From CALBPI01 sp038529355 (GTDB lineage: Bacteria > Pseudomonadota > Gammaproteobacteria > Steroidobacterales > Woeseiaceae), in the NCBI GenBank assembly GCA_038529355.1, contig JBCBDU010000043.1, forward strand, positions 1 through 29,537: DNA of 29,537 bases. Reading direction: 5' to 3'. This document shows positions 26,773 to 29,537 of this stretch, piece after piece. Each line of letters opens with the position of its first letter. Positions within the stretch are counted from its first letter, which is position 1. The position numbers were made by a program, and so were the translations under genes. Below the pieces are notes generated by a model. That model was not told the DNA's origin. It made no database searches and saw nothing but the letters and a program-made list of their open reading frames with translations.

Positions 26773-28119
26773 GTGGCAAAGAAAGGTCAAAAAAACCAGG
26801 CAGCAGTGGCGGCAGCCAGTAAGCCCTCAGAGTTGAGAAATCGCTTTTTCTTCCTGATTGGTGCACTGATTGTTTACCGCACCGGTACGTTTATTCCGGT
26901 GCCGGGTGTTGATCCGTTGCAGCTGGCGAATTTCTTCGAGCAGCAGGCAGGTAACGTGTTGGCGATGTTCAACATGTTCTCTGGTGGCGCTTTGTCGCGC
27001 TTCGGCATCTTCGCGCTGGGCATCATGCCGTATATCTCGGCGTCGATTGTGATGCAGATGGCGACTGTCGTTGTGCCGTCGCTGGCGAAGATCAAGAAAG
27101 AGGGCGAGAGCGGTCGTCGCAAGATCACCGGCTATACGCGTCAGGGCACACTGCTACTGTCGCTGGCCCAATCGATTGGCGCCGCGTACGCGATTCAGGC
27201 GCAGCCGGGTCTGGTCGTCAACCCGGGCATGTTCTTCATGATTATCTGCGTCATTACGCTCGTGACCGGCACGATGTTCTTGATGTGGCTCGGTGAGCAG
27301 ATCACAGAGCGCGGCATTGGCAACGGCATCTCGATGATCATTCTGGCCGGCATTGTAGCTGGCATGCCGGGTGCGATTGCCGGTACTGGCGAGTTGGTCA
27401 GAAACGGCACGATGTCGCCGGCGCTTGCACTGTTGATCGCCATCGCAATTCTGGGCATCACAGTTTTCGTCGTGTATATGGAAAGCGCTCAGCGTCGGAT
27501 CACAGTGCACTACGCACGCCGCCAGCAAGGTCGCAAGATGACGCAGGCGCAGAGTACGCACCTGCCGTTCAAAATCAACATGTCGGGTGTGATTCCGCCG
27601 ATTTTTGCCTCGAGCCTGTTGCTGTTTCCTGCAACACTGGTACAGTTCGGCGCGCAGAGTACGGATCCGAACTCGGTTCAGCAGTTTTTGCAGACCGTAG
27701 GCGCGGCACTAAGCCCCGGCCAGCCGTTGTACATTGTTTTGTATGGCGCATTGGTCGCGTTCTTCTGCTTTTTCTACACAGCGCTGATGTACAACTCGCG
27801 CGAGACGGCAGATAACCTGAAGCGTTCCGGCGCATTCATTCAGGGTATCCGCCCCGGTCAGCAGACTGGCGAGTACATTGACCGTGTGTTGACGCGCCTG
27901 ACCTTTTGGGGCGCTTTGTATATCACCGGCGTGTGTCTGGTGCCGGAGTTGGTGCGTATGTTCTTCCCGAGCATCCCGTTCAACTTTGGCGGCACGTCAT
28001 TGCTGATCCTGGTTGTAGTGACCATGGACTTCATGCAGCAGCTGAGCGCGCACCGGATGTCGCATCAGTACGACGGCATGATGAAGAAAGCGAATTTGAG
28101 GAATTACAGCCGCACCTGA
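26773..28119 (+). CDS. secY: Protein translocase channel subunit SecY
   Basis: SecY is the ten-helix channel of the Sec translocon. It has 448 residues (E. coli 443). The start is GTG at 26773, giving MAKKGQKNQAAVAAASKPSE before the first helix. Visible parts are the plug region (NVLAMFNMFSGGALSRFGIF), IMPYISASIVMQMATVVVPS, the helix with WLGEQITERGIGNGISMII and the C5 loop KRSGAFIQGIRPGQQTGEYI, with the conserved Arg of GIRPG that contacts SecA. The ribosome-binding site is weak (AAGTAAGCGAAG). It lies 33 bases after rplO; its partner secE opens this window. Confidence 0.98.
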   Translation: MAKKGQKNQAAVAAASKPSELRNRFFFLIGALIVYRTGTFIPVPGVDPLQLANFFEQQAGNVLAMFNMFSGGALSRFGIFALGIMPYISASIVMQMATVVVPSLAKIKKEGESGRRKITGYTRQGTLLLSLAQSIGAAYAIQAQPGLVVNPGMFFMIICVITLVTGTMFLMWLGEQITERGIGNGISMIILAGIVAGMPGAIAGTGELVRNGTMSPALALLIAIAILGITVFVVYMESAQRRITVHYARRQQGRKMTQAQSTHLPFKINMSGVIPPIFASSLLLFPATLVQFGAQSTDPNSVQQFLQTVGAALSPGQPLYIVLYGALVAFFCFFYTALMYNSRETADNLKRSGAFIQGIRPGQQTGEYIDRVLTRLTFWGALYITGVCLVPELVRMFFPSIPFNFGGTSLLILVVVTMDFMQQLSAHRMSHQYDGMMKKANLRNYSRT

Positions 28120-28175
28120 CGGGCGGCGATCGCACTGGCGTTAGCGCCGGCAAGCGACTCCATTGGAGAGCGACT

Positions 28176-28289
28176 ATGAAAGTTCGAGCATCGGTAAAAA
28201 AAATCTGCCGCAACTGCAAAGTGATTCGCAGGAACGGCGTACTTCGGGTGATTTGTACTGACGCCCGTCACAAGCAGCGTCAGGGCTGA
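28176..28289 (+). CDS. rpmJ: 50S ribosomal protein L36 (zinc form)
   Basis: L36 is the smallest large-subunit protein. The 37 codons read MKVRASVKKICRNCKVIRRN then GVLRVICTDARHKQRQG. Cys11, Cys14, Cys27 and His32 make the zinc site of the C+ form. ATG 28176 follows TTGGAGAG. Position directly after secY is the normal gammaproteobacterial arrangement. Two other frames overlap this stretch, but only this one has a family match. Confidence 0.97.
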   Translation: MKVRASVKKICRNCKVIRRNGVLRVICTDARHKQRQG

Positions 28290-28302
28290 GCCGCGCTTTT
28301 TT
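28258..28302 (+). terminator. Weak hairpin and T-run between rpmJ and rpsM
   Basis: CTGACGC (28258-28264) pairs with GCGTCAG (28277-28283) within the end of rpmJ; six Ts follow at 28297-28302, 13 bases downstream. The distance is too long for an ordinary terminator, and a GCGC/GCGC stem around the T-run is an alternative. It sits where E. coli has the S4-controlled alpha operon leader. Confidence 0.25.
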
Positions 28303-28335
28303 AGCGCTCATCCGTAAGGTAAAGAGGAAAGTAAC

Positions 28336-28692
28336 GTGGCCCGTATTGCAGGCATAAATATTCCCGTCAACAAGCATGTTGTCATCGCATTGACCAGCAT
28401 CTATGGCATTGGCCCGACGCGTGCGAAAGAAATTTGCACGATCACCGGCATTGCACCGGATTCCAAGGTCAAAGATCTGGCTGAGCCGGAAGTGGCGAAG
28501 CTGCGTGACGAAGTCGGCAAGTTTACGGTCGAAGGCGATCTTCGTCGTGAGACTTCCATGAACATCAAGCGCTTGATGGACCTCGGTTGTTACCGTGGCA
28601 TCCGTCATCGTCGTGGATTGCCGCTGCGTGGCCAACGCACGCAGACCAATGCCCGCACCCGCAAGGGACCGCGCCGCCCGGTTCGTAAGTAA
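28336..28692 (+). CDS. rpsM: 30S ribosomal protein S13
   Basis: S13 forms part of the 30S head, contacting P-site tRNA and intersubunit bridges. It has 118 residues, as in E. coli. The start is GTG at 28336 behind AAGAGGAAAG, giving ARIAGINIPVNKHVVIALTS. The helix-two-turn-helix part reads IYGIGPTRAKEICTITGI. The C-terminal tail GIRHRRGLPLRGQRTQTNAR then TRKGPRRPVRK is intact. It heads the alpha cluster, which would normally continue with rpsK, rpsD, rpoA and rplQ. Confidence 0.98.
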   Translation: MARIAGINIPVNKHVVIALTSIYGIGPTRAKEICTITGIAPDSKVKDLAEPEVAKLRDEVGKFTVEGDLRRETSMNIKRLMDLGCYRGIRHRRGLPLRGQRTQTNARTRKGPRRPVRK

Positions 28693-28721
28693 CCGGCGCA
28701 GCCCAAACAGGATAAAGACAC

Positions 28722-29108
28722 ATGGCACAGACCAAACCAACACGTAAGAAGATCAAGAAACAGGTGCAGGACGGCATTGCGCACATCCACGCTTCGTTTA
28801 ACAACACGATCATCACGATCACGGATCGCCAGGGCAACGCGTTGTCATGGGCGACAGCCGGTGGTTGTGGCTTCCGTGGTTCACGCAAGTCCACGCCGTT
28901 TGCAGCTCAGGTTGCTGCCGACAAGGCTGGCCGCGCCGCGCTCGACTACGGACTCAAGAACCTCGATGTTCGCGTGTGGGGCCCAGGCCCGGGTCGCGAA
29001 TCTGCGGTTCGTGCGTTGAACGGCTGTGGCTACAAGATCCAGAACATTAACGACGTTACCCCGATTCCGCATAACGGATGCCGGCCGCCCAAGCGCCGCC
29101 GCGTCTGA
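28722..29108 (+). CDS. rpsK: 30S ribosomal protein S11
   Basis: S11 lies on the 30S platform near the E-site mRNA. It has 128 residues (E. coli 129). Signatures are the basic start TRKKIKKQVQDGIAHIHASF, NNTIITITDRQGNALSWATA, GGCGFRGSRKSTPFAAQVAA and VRVWGPGPGRESAVRALNG, with the conserved ending DVTPIPHNGCRPPKRRRV. It lies 29 bases after rpsM and 14 before rpsD. Confidence 0.98.
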   Translation: MAQTKPTRKKIKKQVQDGIAHIHASFNNTIITITDRQGNALSWATAGGCGFRGSRKSTPFAAQVAADKAGRAALDYGLKNLDVRVWGPGPGRESAVRALNGCGYKIQNINDVTPIPHNGCRPPKRRRV

Positions 29109-29122
29109 TCAGGTAGAAAGCA

Positions 29123-29537
29123 ATGGCAAGATATATCGGCCCCAAATGTAAGCTCTCTCGCCGCGAAGGCACCGACCTCTTCTTGAAGAGCGGCGTTCGC
29201 CCGTTGGAGTCCAAGTGCAAACTGGAAGTCCCGCCGGGAGGCGCCCCAGCGCGGCGTCCGCGCGTTTCGGACTACGGCTTGCAGTTGCGTGAAAAGCAAA
29301 AGCTGCGTCGCATGTACGGCGTGCTGGAAAAGCAGTTCCGCAACTACTATAAGAAAGCGGCTCAGCGCAAAGGCTCAACAGGTGAAAACCTGCTGCAGCT
29401 TCTCGAAGGTCGTCTGGATAACACGGTTTACCGTATGGGTTTTGCGTCTACCCGCGCAGAAGCTCGTCAGCTCGTCAGCCACAAGGGCATCGAGGTGAAT
29501 GGCAGTATCGTGAACATTCCGTCTTATCAGGTAGACG
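29123..29537 (+). CDS. rpsD: 30S ribosomal protein S4 (3' end missing)
   Basis: S4 starts 30S assembly by binding the 16S five-way junction, and in E. coli it represses the alpha operon. From ATG 29123, behind AGGTAGAAAG, 138 codons are visible of about 206. They read MARYIGPKCKLSRREGTDLF, SDYGLQLREKQKLRRMYGVL, QFRNYYKKAAQRKGSTGENL and LLEGRLDNTVYRMGFASTRA. The RNA-binding S4 domain is entered at EARQLVSHKGIEVNGSIVNI. The zinc cluster of the C+ type is absent: only two Cys occur near the N-terminus. The frame is open at the window end. Confidence 0.98.
   Translation, partial: MARYIGPKCKLSRREGTDLFLKSGVRPLESKCKLEVPPGGAPARRPRVSDYGLQLREKQKLRRMYGVLEKQFRNYYKKAAQRKGSTGENLLQLLEGRLDNTVYRMGFASTRAEARQLVSHKGIEVNGSIVNIPSYQVD

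Overview
The window is a continuous, entirely plus-strand stretch of translation and transcription core genes. In order: secE (5' end cut off), nusG, rplK, rplA, rplJ, rplL, rpoB, rpoC, rpsL, rpsG, fusA, tuf, rpsJ, rplC, rplD, rplW, rplB, rpsS, rplV, rpsC, rplP, rpmC, rpsQ, rplN, rplX, rplE, rpsN, rpsH, rplF, rplR, rpsE, rpmD, rplO, secY, rpmJ, rpsM, rpsK, rpsD (3' end cut off). All 38 are intact apart from the two cut by the window edges. No tRNA, rRNA, insertion sequence, prophage gene or CRISPR array was seen.

The proteins match the gammaproteobacterial versions closely: beta' has the Escherichia coli numbering for its first zinc ribbon and its catalytic Asp triad, S14 is the zinc-free long form, L36 is the zinc form, and rpmJ follows secY. 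The rif cluster (secE to rpoC) sits directly beside the str cluster (rpsL to tuf), as in Pseudomonas-like genomes and unlike E. coli. I infer a moderately GC-rich, non-enteric gammaproteobacterium; the order or genus cannot be fixed from this sequence.

Layout. 1-3261: SecE, NusG and the L11-L1 and L10-L12 stalk genes, with a candidate L1 target before rplK and a well-formed candidate L10 target before rplJ. 3262-11824: hairpin-rich spacer, then rpoB and rpoC. 11825-12131: hairpin, a near-consensus sigma70 promoter and a folded leader for the str operon. 12132-16443: rpsL, rpsG, fusA, tuf. 16444-16973: a 530-base non-coding spacer full of inverted repeats. 16974-17288: rpsJ. 17289-17725: a 437-base non-coding spacer carrying a promoter inside a perfect palindrome and a long foldable leader. 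17726-29537: the rest of S10, then the spc and alpha clusters, tightly packed.

The least ordinary part is the pair of spacers around rpsJ. The first holds two hairpins that share an identical 33-base loop in opposite orientations on different but related 26-27 bp stems, as if the stems had changed while staying self-complementary. The second suggests that rpsJ belongs to the str transcript and that the S10 ribosomal-protein transcript starts afresh before rplC, under its own attenuator-like leader. Both are inferences from sequence alone.
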